Below are positions 1-5,273 of a stretch of 6,925 bases of DNA, piece by piece (positions within the stretch are counted from its first letter, which is position 1; each line of letters opens with the position of its first letter). The position numbers and the translations under genes were made by a program. Below the pieces are notes generated by a model. That model was not told where the DNA came from. It was given only the letters and a program-made list of their open reading frames with translations, and searched no databases. The stretch is from Gemmatimonadota bacterium (lineage in GTDB: Bacteria; Gemmatimonadota; Gemmatimonadetes; Gemmatimonadales; Gemmatimonadaceae): assembly GCA_947475795.1 (NCBI GenBank), contig CANJOX010000166.1, forward strand, positions 1 through 6,925, written 5' to 3'.

Positions 1-168
1 ACCGAGCCGACGGCGTGGGACGTGGCGGGCGGCGCGCGCTATCAACTCAGCCCGCGCCTGGCCCTCGACGGCGGCGGCGGCTACCGCCTGTCGGGCACCG
101 ATGCCGGTTGGTTCATCACCGCCGGTGCCGCCATGTCGCTTGGACTGCCCTGGTCTCCCCGCCGCTAA
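1..168 (+). CDS. C-terminal fragment of a probable outer-membrane beta-barrel protein (5' end outside window)
   Basis: Frame 1 is open from the first base to a TAA at 166-168, giving 55 residues. The fragment alternates polar and hydrophobic residues in short blocks separated by Gly/Asp-rich turns (AWDVAGGARYQLSP, then LALDGGGGYRLSGTDAG, then WFITAGAAMSLGLPW). This is the pattern of the last transmembrane strands of an outer-membrane barrel such as the MetA-pathway/porin-like transporters. The chain ends with WSPRR after the final strand rather than on a terminal aromatic residue, which is slightly atypical. The next gene starts 15 bases downstream on the same strand, so the two are probably co-transcribed. 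The family cannot be named from so short a piece; a periplasmic beta-sandwich is the main alternative. Confidence 0.6.
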   Translation, partial: TEPTAWDVAGGARYQLSPRLALDGGGGYRLSGTDAGWFITAGAAMSLGLPWSPRR

Positions 169-183
169 TCACGAGACTCTCAC

Positions 184-1770
184 ATGACGATACGCACACG
201 GTCGCGGGCGCTCATCACCAGCCTGCTTGGCGCCACCCTCGCGCTCACCGCACTGGCCACACCTCGCGTGGCGCAGGCCCAGTGGACGGCCACGTACGAA
301 CAGTTCTATCTGCAGGCCGCGCACAACTGGCAGTTCCGCAACCAATACGCATCAGCAGACCGGCTGTTCAATGCTTTCGATTACGGTCACGCGATTCTGT
401 ACGAAACGCTGTGGACCAAGCCCGACGCGCCCGCGTCACGCCTTGAAGAACAGGAGTTCGCGTACCTCACGAAGACCGTACTGGTGAAGCCGCCACGGGT
501 GCCGCTCGAAGAGGCCGCGATCGAGCCCAAGTATGCGCAGCTCGCGCCGGAAGCGAAGGTGATGTTCGACTGGGCGCACATCCTGCACCGGCAGCTGTAC
601 GACATTCTCGCCGACGAACGCCTCACCGACGCACAGCGCGACACGCAGGCCCAGCGACTCATTGCGTACTACAAAAGCCGCCCCGACCTCGCCTTCAGCA
701 GCCGGCCGAAGACGATGGCGCTCATGCAGGAGCAGCCGTACTCGCTCGCCTTCCGCAAGCGCTATCCGAAGTTCAACGGACTAATCTGGGGCTACCACTG
801 GCTGCAGATCGGGCTGTACGAACCCCTCGTCGTGGGCACGACGCCGGCGGCGAAGCAGGCCGGTGTGCGCGCCACGGTCGCGCGCTTCTGGCAGATGGTG
901 GACGGCGCACCGACGTCGCTTCCCTACCAGATGCCGATGACGGCCGCCGTGGCGCCCGCCTTCACCGCGCGCTATCCGGAGGCCGCCATCATCTTCGACA
1001 ACCTGCACTCGATGCACGACGTGGTCTCCGACATCCTCACCAACCCGTCGGTGCCGCGCACCCGTAAGCGCGCCGAGATCCTGCGCGCGGCGCGGCTGTT
1101 CCGCGATGATACGTCGTACGTGATGCCGATTCCGGCGTGGCGCGCGATGTCCGATCACATGGGCATCGAGAACATGGGCGGCCCGTCGGTGGGATTCCTC
1201 CCCGCCCTGCCCACGCCGTCGGTGACCTCCGGCGCCGTCATGACGCACGACTGGACCACCGGCGCGATGCTCGGCTTTACGTACGGCTCCGCCACGGGTG
1301 GCGAGCACGCGGGGCATGATATGTCGGCGATGGCGATGCCCATGGCGATGCCGATGCCGATGGCGACACCCGCTGCCGAGAGCAGCACGACCGCCGACAG
1401 TACCGAGGTCGCGTCACTGGTCACGCGCTTTCACGCGGCCCTCGCCGCCGGCGACAGTCTCGCGGCGCTGGCGCTCCTCGCGCCCGATGCGCAGATCCTG
1501 GAAAGCGGATCGGTGGAAACGGTGGACGACTACCGCGCGCACCATCTGTCTGCCGACATCGCGTTCGCGAAGGCGGTGCCGAGCACGCGGACGCCGCCAC
1601 GTGTGACGGTGCGCGGGGATCTGGCCTTCAGCGCATCCACGTCAGTGACCACGGGCACGTATCGCGAGCGCGTCGTGGATTCGGCGGGGGCAGAACTCCT
1701 CGTGGCCCGCCGCACCGCGCAGGGGTGGCGCATTGCGGCGATCCACTGGTCGTCGCGCAAGCGCAACTGA
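184..1770 (+). CDS. Secreted protein: uncharacterised His-bearing N-terminal region, His/Met-rich hinge, C-terminal SnoaL/NTF2-like domain
   Basis: This 528-residue protein has a Sec signal peptide: basic start (MTIRTRSR), a hydrophobic core at about 9-26, and an AQA site with cleavage likely between residues 32 and 33. Residues 33-340 look mostly helical and match no family I recognise. They contain repeated His in helix-like settings: H69, H132/H135 (AHILHRQLYD), H205 (GYHWLQ) and H275/H278/D279 (LHSMHD). Residues 375-393 form a His/Met-rich hinge (HAGHDM followed by alternating Met with Ala or Pro). Residues 406-524 read as a SnoaL/DUF4440 NTF2-like fold, with a FHAALAAGDSLAALALLAPDA opening and a GWRIAAIHWSS end; such domains bind small molecules or act as isomerases, but no activity can be assigned here. 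ATG 184 has only a weak GAG at 173-175 as ribosome site, but the signal peptide begins right there, which supports the start. The upstream barrel gene suggests an envelope role. Metal binding, possibly copper, is inference from His/Met content only. Confidence 0.85.
   Translation: MTIRTRSRALITSLLGATLALTALATPRVAQAQWTATYEQFYLQAAHNWQFRNQYASADRLFNAFDYGHAILYETLWTKPDAPASRLEEQEFAYLTKTVLVKPPRVPLEEAAIEPKYAQLAPEAKVMFDWAHILHRQLYDILADERLTDAQRDTQAQRLIAYYKSRPDLAFSSRPKTMALMQEQPYSLAFRKRYPKFNGLIWGYHWLQIGLYEPLVVGTTPAAKQAGVRATVARFWQMVDGAPTSLPYQMPMTAAVAPAFTARYPEAAIIFDNLHSMHDVVSDILTNPSVPRTRKRAEILRAARLFRDDTSYVMPIPAWRAMSDHMGIENMGGPSVGFLPALPTPSVTSGAVMTHDWTTGAMLGFTYGSATGGEHAGHDMSAMAMPMAMPMPMATPAAESSTTADSTEVASLVTRFHAALAAGDSLAALALLAPDAQILESGSVETVDDYRAHHLSADIAFAKAVPSTRTPPRVTVRGDLAFSASTSVTTGTYRERVVDSAGAELLVARRTAQGWRIAAIHWSSRKRN
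1330..1365 (+). repeat. Six-copy hexanucleotide tandem repeat (ATG-SCN) coding alternating Met-Ala/Met-Pro
   Basis: ATG occurs at 1330, 1336, 1342, 1348, 1354 and 1360, each followed by GCG, CCC or CCG, giving six back-to-back 6-base units. The repeat lies in frame inside the secreted protein gene and encodes residues 383-394 as M-A-M-P-M-A-M-P-M-P-M-A. Because the unit is two codons, copy-number change would lengthen or shorten the Met stretch without a frameshift. An additional Met (M380) and His375/His378 lie just before it. Confidence 0.9.
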
Positions 1771-1795
1771 CACGCACCGCCAGCGCAAGGGTCAC

Positions 1796-1810
1796 GCGCC
1801 ACATTGGCGC
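1796..1810 (+). repeat. Perfect 6-bp inverted repeat with 3-base loop, 25 bases after the stop codon
   Basis: GCGCCA (1796-1801) and TGGCGC (1805-1810) are exact reverse complements around CAT. The hairpin sits in the 3' region of the secreted-protein gene. It has no T-run after it, so it is not a classical intrinsic terminator by itself. It may be a 3'-end stabiliser or part of a compound terminator together with the larger hairpin that follows. Confidence 0.55.
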
Positions 1811-1836
1811 AGAGAATGCCGGACGAAACGTCCGCA

Positions 1837-1871
1837 GGGGGCCACAGCGGTCGATTTCCGCTGCGGTCCCT
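1837..1871 (+). terminator. Large imperfect hairpin between genes; possible terminator or mRNA 3'-end structure
   Basis: The left arm 1837-1850 pairs with the right arm 1858-1871 around a 7-base loop. The inner 6 pairs (CAGCGG with CCGCTG) are perfect. Outside them comes one A/C mismatch and then seven more pairs, including two G-T pairs, for 13 pairs in all. No T-run follows immediately; the next bases are C-rich and the first T-rich stretch is at 1896 and beyond. Position between two same-strand genes with separate-looking expression fits a transcription end for the upstream unit, perhaps factor-dependent. The structure is seen; the terminator role is inferred. Confidence 0.4.
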
Positions 1872-1885
1872 CCTCCCCTGTGCCG

Positions 1886-1922
1886 GATCGATTAGTTTTC
1901 GGAAGAAGCTTTTTTAGACCAT
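1886..1922 (+). promoter_or_regulatory. AT-rich island, candidate promoter for the small acidic-tail protein gene
   Basis: In a window that is strongly GC-rich, the stretch around 1889-1918 is AT-rich, with TTAGTTTTC at 1892-1900 and AAGCTTTTTTAGA at 1906-1918. A -35-like TTAGTT (1892-1897) and a -10-like TTTAGA (1913-1918) can be read, but the 15-base spacing is short and neither matches consensus well. It lies just upstream of the ribosome binding site at 1927-1931, so the leader would be very short. The assignment rests mainly on base composition and position after the 1837-1871 hairpin. Confidence 0.35.
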
Positions 1923-1926
1923 CAGC

Positions 1927-1931
1927 GAAGG
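1927..1931 (+). promoter_or_regulatory. Shine-Dalgarno site that sets the start at 1940
   Basis: GAAGG at 1927-1931 lies 8 bases before ATG 1940. The reading frame stays open upstream to 1733, inside the preceding gene. This is the only start with a good ribosome site, so it argues against the longer version. Confidence 0.6.
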
Positions 1932-1939
1932 TTGTCGCC

Positions 1940-2341
1940 ATGTCCGACGTGTTGCAGGAATTTTCCTTCGTGGATCGGGGTCGGACGTTCCAGTGTCATG
2001 TGGCCGCGTCCCGCGTGACCGGTCCCGATCCGTGGTGGTGGTTCGAAGTCTCCACCGAGCAGCATCAGCGCCACGCGCCCTTCCGCTTCGAAGCGGGCGA
2101 CACGCTCGACGTCGTGCAGCAGCGCATGGTCTCGTACTACGACAACCTGCTGGAGCGTCGCGCGGCCCCGGTGGTCAAGAAGTGGAGCCGTCCGGCACCG
2201 CAGGCCGCCACGACCGCCGCCGCGGACGACAGCAGCGATGTGATCGAGATGGATGCGGAGACCGAGGAAACCGTGGCGGAGATCGAGGAAGAGATCGCCG
2301 ATCTGCCCGGCGGCGATGATGAGGACGCGCCCGCGGCGTAA
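1940..2341 (+). CDS. Conserved-looking hypothetical protein with WWWF motif and strongly acidic C-terminal tail
   Basis: The gene encodes 133 residues with no signal peptide or membrane segment, so the product is probably cytoplasmic. Residues 1-77 look like a small alpha/beta domain: EFSFVDRGRTFQCHV strand, a WWWFEVS aromatic block at 33-39, HAPFRF at 45-50, then the helix DVVQQRMVSYYDNLLERR. Residues 78-95 are a basic-to-Pro/Ala linker (VKKWSRPAPQ). Residues 96-129 carry 17 Asp/Glu out of 34 and no Lys or Arg. ATG 1940 is chosen because of the GAAGG site 8 bases upstream; the open frame extending back to 1733 would overlap the previous gene and lacks support. I have an impression of similar short proteins in Gemmatimonadota, but no function is known to me. 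The tail could mediate binding to a basic partner or nucleic-acid-binding protein, which is speculation. A strong terminator follows. Confidence 0.8.
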   Translation: MSDVLQEFSFVDRGRTFQCHVAASRVTGPDPWWWFEVSTEQHQRHAPFRFEAGDTLDVVQQRMVSYYDNLLERRAAPVVKKWSRPAPQAATTAAADDSSDVIEMDAETEETVAEIEEEIADLPGGDDEDAPAA

Positions 2342-2386
2342 CCACGCAGCGTGACCGCGCGGCATCACTCGCCACGCATTGAAACC

Positions 2387-2424
2387 GCCCACCCCGGCCG
2401 CTACACCGCCGGGGTGGGCTTTTT
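2387..2424 (+). terminator. Strong intrinsic terminator between convergent genes, overlapping the minus-strand coding end
   Basis: The arms GCCCACCCCGG (2387-2397) and CCGGGGTGGGC (2409-2419) pair perfectly over 11 bp around an 11-base loop. T2420-T2424 follows directly, so this is a textbook intrinsic terminator for plus-strand transcription ending the gene at 1940-2341. On the minus strand the same stem is followed by GGTTTC, a weaker U-tract, so it may act in both directions. The stop codon of the minus-strand monooxygenase (2401-2403) lies in the loop, and its last codons are encoded by the 2409-2419 arm and the T-run. Confidence 0.9.
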
Positions 2425-3447
2425 CAGGGCCGCGCGCACCGCTGGCGCGACCACGGTGCCGTACAGCTCAATGCAGCGCATGATGTCGGCGTGATCCATC
2501 GGCCCGACGCTGAACTGGATCAGCATGCGGTCGTGCGCAAACAGCTCGTGCTCGTACAAGATCTTGTCGATCACCTGCTGCGGACTACCGATCAGCAACG
2601 CACCAGACGGCGACCGCTCGGCGTCAAACTGCCGTTGCGTTGGCATCGGCCAGCCGCGCTCGCGCCCGATGCGCCCCATCGTCGCGATGTACGGCGGAAA
2701 GGCGCGGGCGATGGCCGTGGCTTCGTCATCCGCGATGAAGCCATGCGAATTGATGCTCACGGGCAGCGTGCGCGGATCATGTCCCGCGCGCGCCGCGGAT
2801 TCGCGATAGAGCTCCACCAGCGGCACGAACCGATCCGGTGCCCCGCCGATGATCGCCACGGCCAGCGGTAGCCCCAGGGTACCGGCGCGCACCACCGACT
2901 GCGGCGTGCCACCGACCGCGATCCACACCGGCAGTGGATGCTGCACGGGACGTGGATACACGCCACGGTCGTCGATGGGCGCGCGATGCCGCCCCGCCCA
3001 CGTGATGCGTTCGCGCTCGCGGAGCCGCAACAGCAGGTCGAGCTTTTCCGTAAACAGCTCGCTGTAGTCGTCGAGATTTTGTCCGAACAGCGGATACGAC
3101 TCGATGAAACTGCCGCGCCCCGCCGTGATCTCAGCCCGCCCGTCGGAGAGCTGGTCGAGCGTGGCGAAGTCCTGAAACACCCGGACCGGATCGTCGGAGC
3201 TGAGAACGGTCACCGCGCTGGTGAGGCGGATGCGGCGCGTGCGCAATGCCGCCGCCGCGAGCACCACCGCCGGACTGGAGACGACGTAATCGGGGCGATG
3301 GTGCTCCCCCACGCCGAAGACGTCGAGGCCGACGGCATCGGCCAGCACGATCTCCTCCACGAGGTCGCGGGTGCGGCGCGCGGCCACGGCGGGGTCGTGC
3401 GCGGCGCGAGGGTCCGTTTCGCCGAAACTGTAGATGCCGAGTTCCAT
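2401..3447 (-). CDS. LLM-class flavin-dependent oxidoreductase (luciferase-like monooxygenase)
   Basis: The product is 348 residues, the usual length for the bacterial luciferase-like TIM-barrel family. These enzymes use reduced FMN or F420 supplied by another protein to oxidise a small organic substrate. The start [10 protein letters not shown] is the classic first strand; GVGEHH at 45-50 is the family's second-strand signature. [19 protein letters not shown] (57-75) and the [25 protein letters not shown] stretch (80-104) follow, then [14 protein letters not shown] (109-122). [16 protein letters not shown] (174-189) is the typical flavin phosphate region, and [10 protein letters not shown] (287-296) is the typical C-terminal helix entry. 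No signal peptide, so it is cytoplasmic. ATG 3447 is preferred over in-frame GTG 3465: the family begins at this methionine and a weak GAGA lies 7 bases upstream. The gene stands alone, convergent with the acidic-tail protein and divergent from the kinase. Substrate cannot be deduced, and no flavin reductase gene is seen nearby. Confidence 0.93.
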   Translation of the reverse strand: MELGIYSFGETDPRAAHDPAVAARRTRDLVEEIVLADAVGLDVFGVGEHHRPDYVVSSPAVVLAAAALRTRRIRLTSAVTVLSSDDPVRVFQDFATLDQLSDGRAEITAGRGSFIESYPLFGQNLDDYSELFTEKLDLLLRLRERERITWAGRHRAPIDDRGVYPRPVQHPLPVWIAVGGTPQSVVRAGTLGLPLAVAIIGGAPDRFVPLVELYRESAARAGHDPRTLPVSINSHGFIADDEATAIARAFPPYIATMGRIGRERGWPMPTQRQFDAERSPSGALLIGSPQQVIDKILYEHELFAHDRMLIQFSVGPMDHADIMRCIELYGTVVAPAVRAALKKPTPAV

Positions 3448-3588
3448 AGCGAAGTCTCGCCGCACGCGCTGTCGGCGTAAAGCTGATGGCGGCCGTCAAG
3501 CCGGACCCTAGCTTATCCCCACCAGTGGCGTTTCATCCTCCCGGATGGGCGCATCCCACCGCCATCCCGACGCCGACGCGTCTCTCCT
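3448..3588. promoter_or_regulatory. Divergent intergenic region between monooxygenase and kinase genes
   Basis: These 141 bases should hold both promoters. On the minus strand, TTGACG (3499 down to 3494) is a good -35 match, but no convincing -10 lies 16-18 bases further on. CTTTAC (3485-3480) is too close. On the plus strand a slightly AT-rich CCTAGCTTATCC (3507-3518) is the only -10-like element. No strong inverted repeat was found. The plus-strand leader just before GTG 3589 is pyrimidine-rich and lacks a Shine-Dalgarno site. Confidence 0.35.
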
Positions 3589-4617
3589 GTGGCCACCCAC
3601 TCCATCGACCCCGAGGCCCTGCGGGTACGCCTGCAACGCCAGCTGGCAGGGTCGTACCTCATCGAACGCGAGCTGGGTGGGGGCGGCTCGTCGTCGGTGT
3701 TTCTGGCGAAGGACATCGCACTGGACCGGCCGGTGGTGCTGAAGGTGCTGCCTCCCGCGCTCGTGGCCGACGTGGACGCCGAGCGCTTCCGCCGGGAGAT
3801 CCAGATTGCCGCCCGCCTGCAGCACCCCCATCTCGTGCCGCTGTTGTCGGCGTCCCCCGACGCCCCCGCGGGCGATCACGAACAGGTGCGCTGGTTCAGC
3901 ATGCCGTACATCGAGGGGCCGACGCTGCGCGACCTGCTCGCGCGACGCGGCCCGCCGCCGCTGCCCGAGGCGCTCCAACTGCTGCGCGAGATCGCGCTCG
4001 GGCTCGCCTACGCGCACGCACGGGGGGTAGTGCACCGCGACATCAAACCGGAAAACGTGCTGCTCAACGACGGCATCGCGATGATCTCCGACTTCGGCGT
4101 CGCGAAGGCGCTCGATGACGCCACCGATGCGGCGCTGCAAGCGGGCCGGCGCATCACCACGGTCAGCACCGCGCTCGGGACGCCCGCGTACATGGCCCCC
4201 GAGCAGGTGGTGCGGTCGGCCACCGTCGATCATCGCGCCGACCTGTATGCCTTCGGGTGCGTGGCCTACGAAGTGCTCACAGGCAACCCGCCCTTCGTAC
4301 GGCCGACGCTGCGGGCCACCATGGCGGCGCAGTTGGCGGAGACGCCGGTCCCCATTCTTGGGCAGTGCCCCGGGCTGCCGCCGGCGCTGGCCGAGATCGT
4401 CATGCGCTGCCTCGCCAAAGAGCCGTCGGAGCGCCCCGCCTCGGCCGCGTGGATCCTGCGGGCCATCGAACACGCCATGGCGTGGACGCCGGCGGGCGCG
4501 GAGACGGACGCGGCCGCAGTACCCGCCCCGGTCGCCGCCCAATGGCTCCGCCGGTCCATCCTCGGCACCGCGCTGGCGCTCGTGGCCGCCGCGGTGCTGT
4601 GGGGCGTCCTGGCGTAG
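3589..4617 (+). CDS. Hanks-type serine/threonine protein kinase, tail-anchored, without sensor domain
   Basis: The 342-residue product transfers phosphate from ATP to Ser/Thr on proteins. The catalytic domain spans about 23-292 and shows all key motifs: Gly-rich loop LGGGGSSSV (29-37, third Gly replaced by Ser35), ATP-binding K52 (VVLKVL), helix-C E70, HRD at 149-151 with K153 and N156, DFG at 168-170, and APE at 203-205 preceded by GTPAYM. The Arg before the catalytic Asp marks it as an RD kinase, normally switched by activation-loop phosphorylation; the TTVSTALGT segment (190-198) supplies candidate sites. A short linker (about 293-321) leads to one hydrophobic helix at 323-342 that ends the protein, so there is no PASTA or other extracytoplasmic sensor. 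GTG 3589 is the start; no Shine-Dalgarno site precedes it, only a TCTCTCCT tract. The kinase may use an internal or partner-borne signal; no phosphatase or substrate gene is adjacent. Confidence 0.93.
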   Translation: MATHSIDPEALRVRLQRQLAGSYLIERELGGGGSSSVFLAKDIALDRPVVLKVLPPALVADVDAERFRREIQIAARLQHPHLVPLLSASPDAPAGDHEQVRWFSMPYIEGPTLRDLLARRGPPPLPEALQLLREIALGLAYAHARGVVHRDIKPENVLLNDGIAMISDFGVAKALDDATDAALQAGRRITTVSTALGTPAYMAPEQVVRSATVDHRADLYAFGCVAYEVLTGNPPFVRPTLRATMAAQLAETPVPILGQCPGLPPALAEIVMRCLAKEPSERPASAAWILRAIEHAMAWTPAGAETDAAAVPAPVAAQWLRRSILGTALALVAAAVLWGVLA

Positions 4618-4744
4618 ACAAACACCGCGCGATGCGGGGGGCAGAATTGGCACCGTCGTCTGGACGCACGGCGCCCGTGGCACGACATTCCAGTGTTGGG
4701 CGGTCATCCGACCGTCTGCCCCTGCCTCCGTCCCGCCTCGTCTC
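4618..4744 (+). promoter_or_regulatory. Intergenic leader of the molybdenum hydroxylase operon, with an imperfect hairpin
   Basis: The 127 bases between the kinase stop and ATG 4745 should contain the operon promoter unless the kinase transcript reads through. TTGGCA at 4648-4653 resembles a -35 element, but no credible -10 follows. An 8-pair hairpin with two G-T pairs and a 4-base loop (4698-4705 with 4710-4717) lies 27 bases before the start codon and could be an operator or leader structure. No T-run terminator for the kinase gene is seen. The last 20 bases before the ATG are pyrimidine-rich and carry no Shine-Dalgarno site. Confidence 0.35.
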
Positions 4745-5263
4745 ATGCCGATTACACTCAAAGTCAACGGCACGCCGCGCACGCTCGACGTGCCCGCCGA
4801 GATGCCCCTGTTGTGGGCACTCCGTGATGAACTCGATCTCAAAGGCACCAAGTTCGGCTGCGGCATTGCCCGCTGCGGGGCGTGCACGGTGCATGTCAAC
4901 GGCGTGGCCACGCGCTCGTGCAACACGCCGCTGTCGCGGGTCGCCGGTGCGGCCGTGACCACGATTGAAGGCCTCTCGCCGGACGGGTTGCACGCCGTCC
5001 AGCAGGCGTGGGAAGAGCTCGACGTGCCGCAGTGCGGCTACTGTCAGGCGGGGCAGATGATGGGCGCGGCCGCGCTGCTCGCGAAGACGGCGAAGCCGAC
5101 CGATGCTGAGATCGACACGGCGCTGAACACGAATCTCTGCCGCTGCGCGACCTACATCCGCATCCGGAAGGCGGTGCACCGCGCGGCCGAGATCAAGGCC
5201 GGCGCGACGCCGGCCATGGGCGCCCCCGGCGCGACGAAGAACGGCTCCCCTGACAATCGCTGA
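4745..5263 (+). CDS. 2x[2Fe-2S] subunit of a two-subunit molybdenum hydroxylase (isoquinoline 1-oxidoreductase alpha / aldehyde oxidoreductase type)
   Basis: The 172-residue protein is the electron-transfer subunit of a xanthine-oxidase-family enzyme. The N-terminal plant-ferredoxin-like domain (1-75) has C39, C44, C47 and C59 in the C-x4-C-x2-C-x11-C spacing for the first cluster. The helical second domain has C97, C100, C132 and C134 (CGYC and CRC), the C-x2-C-x31-C-x-C pattern for the second cluster. Gln101 in CQAGQ is the residue that contacts the molybdopterin cytosine dinucleotide in the family. The domain order and length match IorA-like small subunits (about 150 residues) plus a 20-residue Gly/Ala-rich tail (151-172). 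There is no export signal of its own, so it should travel with the Tat-signalled partner encoded 10 bases downstream. ATG 4745 is fixed by the domain start MPITLKVNG; no Shine-Dalgarno site precedes it. No FAD subunit is seen, as is usual for this two-subunit type, where a cytochrome often accepts electrons. Confidence 0.93.
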   Translation: MPITLKVNGTPRTLDVPAEMPLLWALRDELDLKGTKFGCGIARCGACTVHVNGVATRSCNTPLSRVAGAAVTTIEGLSPDGLHAVQQAWEELDVPQCGYCQAGQMMGAAALLAKTAKPTDAEIDTALNTNLCRCATYIRIRKAVHRAAEIKAGATPAMGAPGATKNGSPDNR

Positions 5264-5265
5264 GG
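5261..5265 (+). promoter_or_regulatory. Shine-Dalgarno site overlapping the upstream stop codon
   Basis: TGAGG at 5261-5265 combines the stop codon of the iron-sulfur subunit with a GAGG ribosome site 8 bases before ATG 5274. This arrangement suggests translational coupling of the two subunits, giving matched amounts. It also fixes the start of the molybdopterin subunit. Confidence 0.65.
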
Positions 5266-5273
5266 CCCCGCCC

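Noticed and set aside
15..446. 143-residue plus-strand open frame spanning the barrel end and the start of the secreted protein
   Set aside because: It is out of frame with both genes, Arg/His-rich, and ignores the good signal peptide read from 184.
781..1317. 178-residue minus-strand open frame inside the secreted protein gene
   Set aside because: Arg/His/Gly-rich antisense shadow with no motif, overlapped completely by a gene with signal peptide and recognisable domain structure.
1330..1365. Short tandem repeat as a possible CRISPR or phase-variation tract
   Set aside because: Units are 6 bases, in frame and without spacers, so it is neither a CRISPR array nor a frameshifting phase-variation switch.
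1733..1939. N-terminal extension of the acidic-tail protein starting at 1733
   Set aside because: It would overlap the preceding gene, is Arg-rich and crosses two hairpins and the AT-rich island. ATG 1940 has a good ribosome site 8 bases upstream.
3448..3465. Upstream GTG start at 3465 for the monooxygenase
   Set aside because: It adds only MRRDFA before the family-typical [10 protein letters not shown] start and has no ribosome site. It resembles a Tat-like RRDF by chance but lacks a hydrophobic stretch.
3508..4962. 484-residue open frame on the minus strand across the kinase and hydroxylase start
   Set aside because: It lies antisense to a kinase with every catalytic motif intact and to the iron-sulfur subunit. 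The protein is Arg/Gly/His-rich without family motifs, as expected for an antisense shadow in GC-rich codons.
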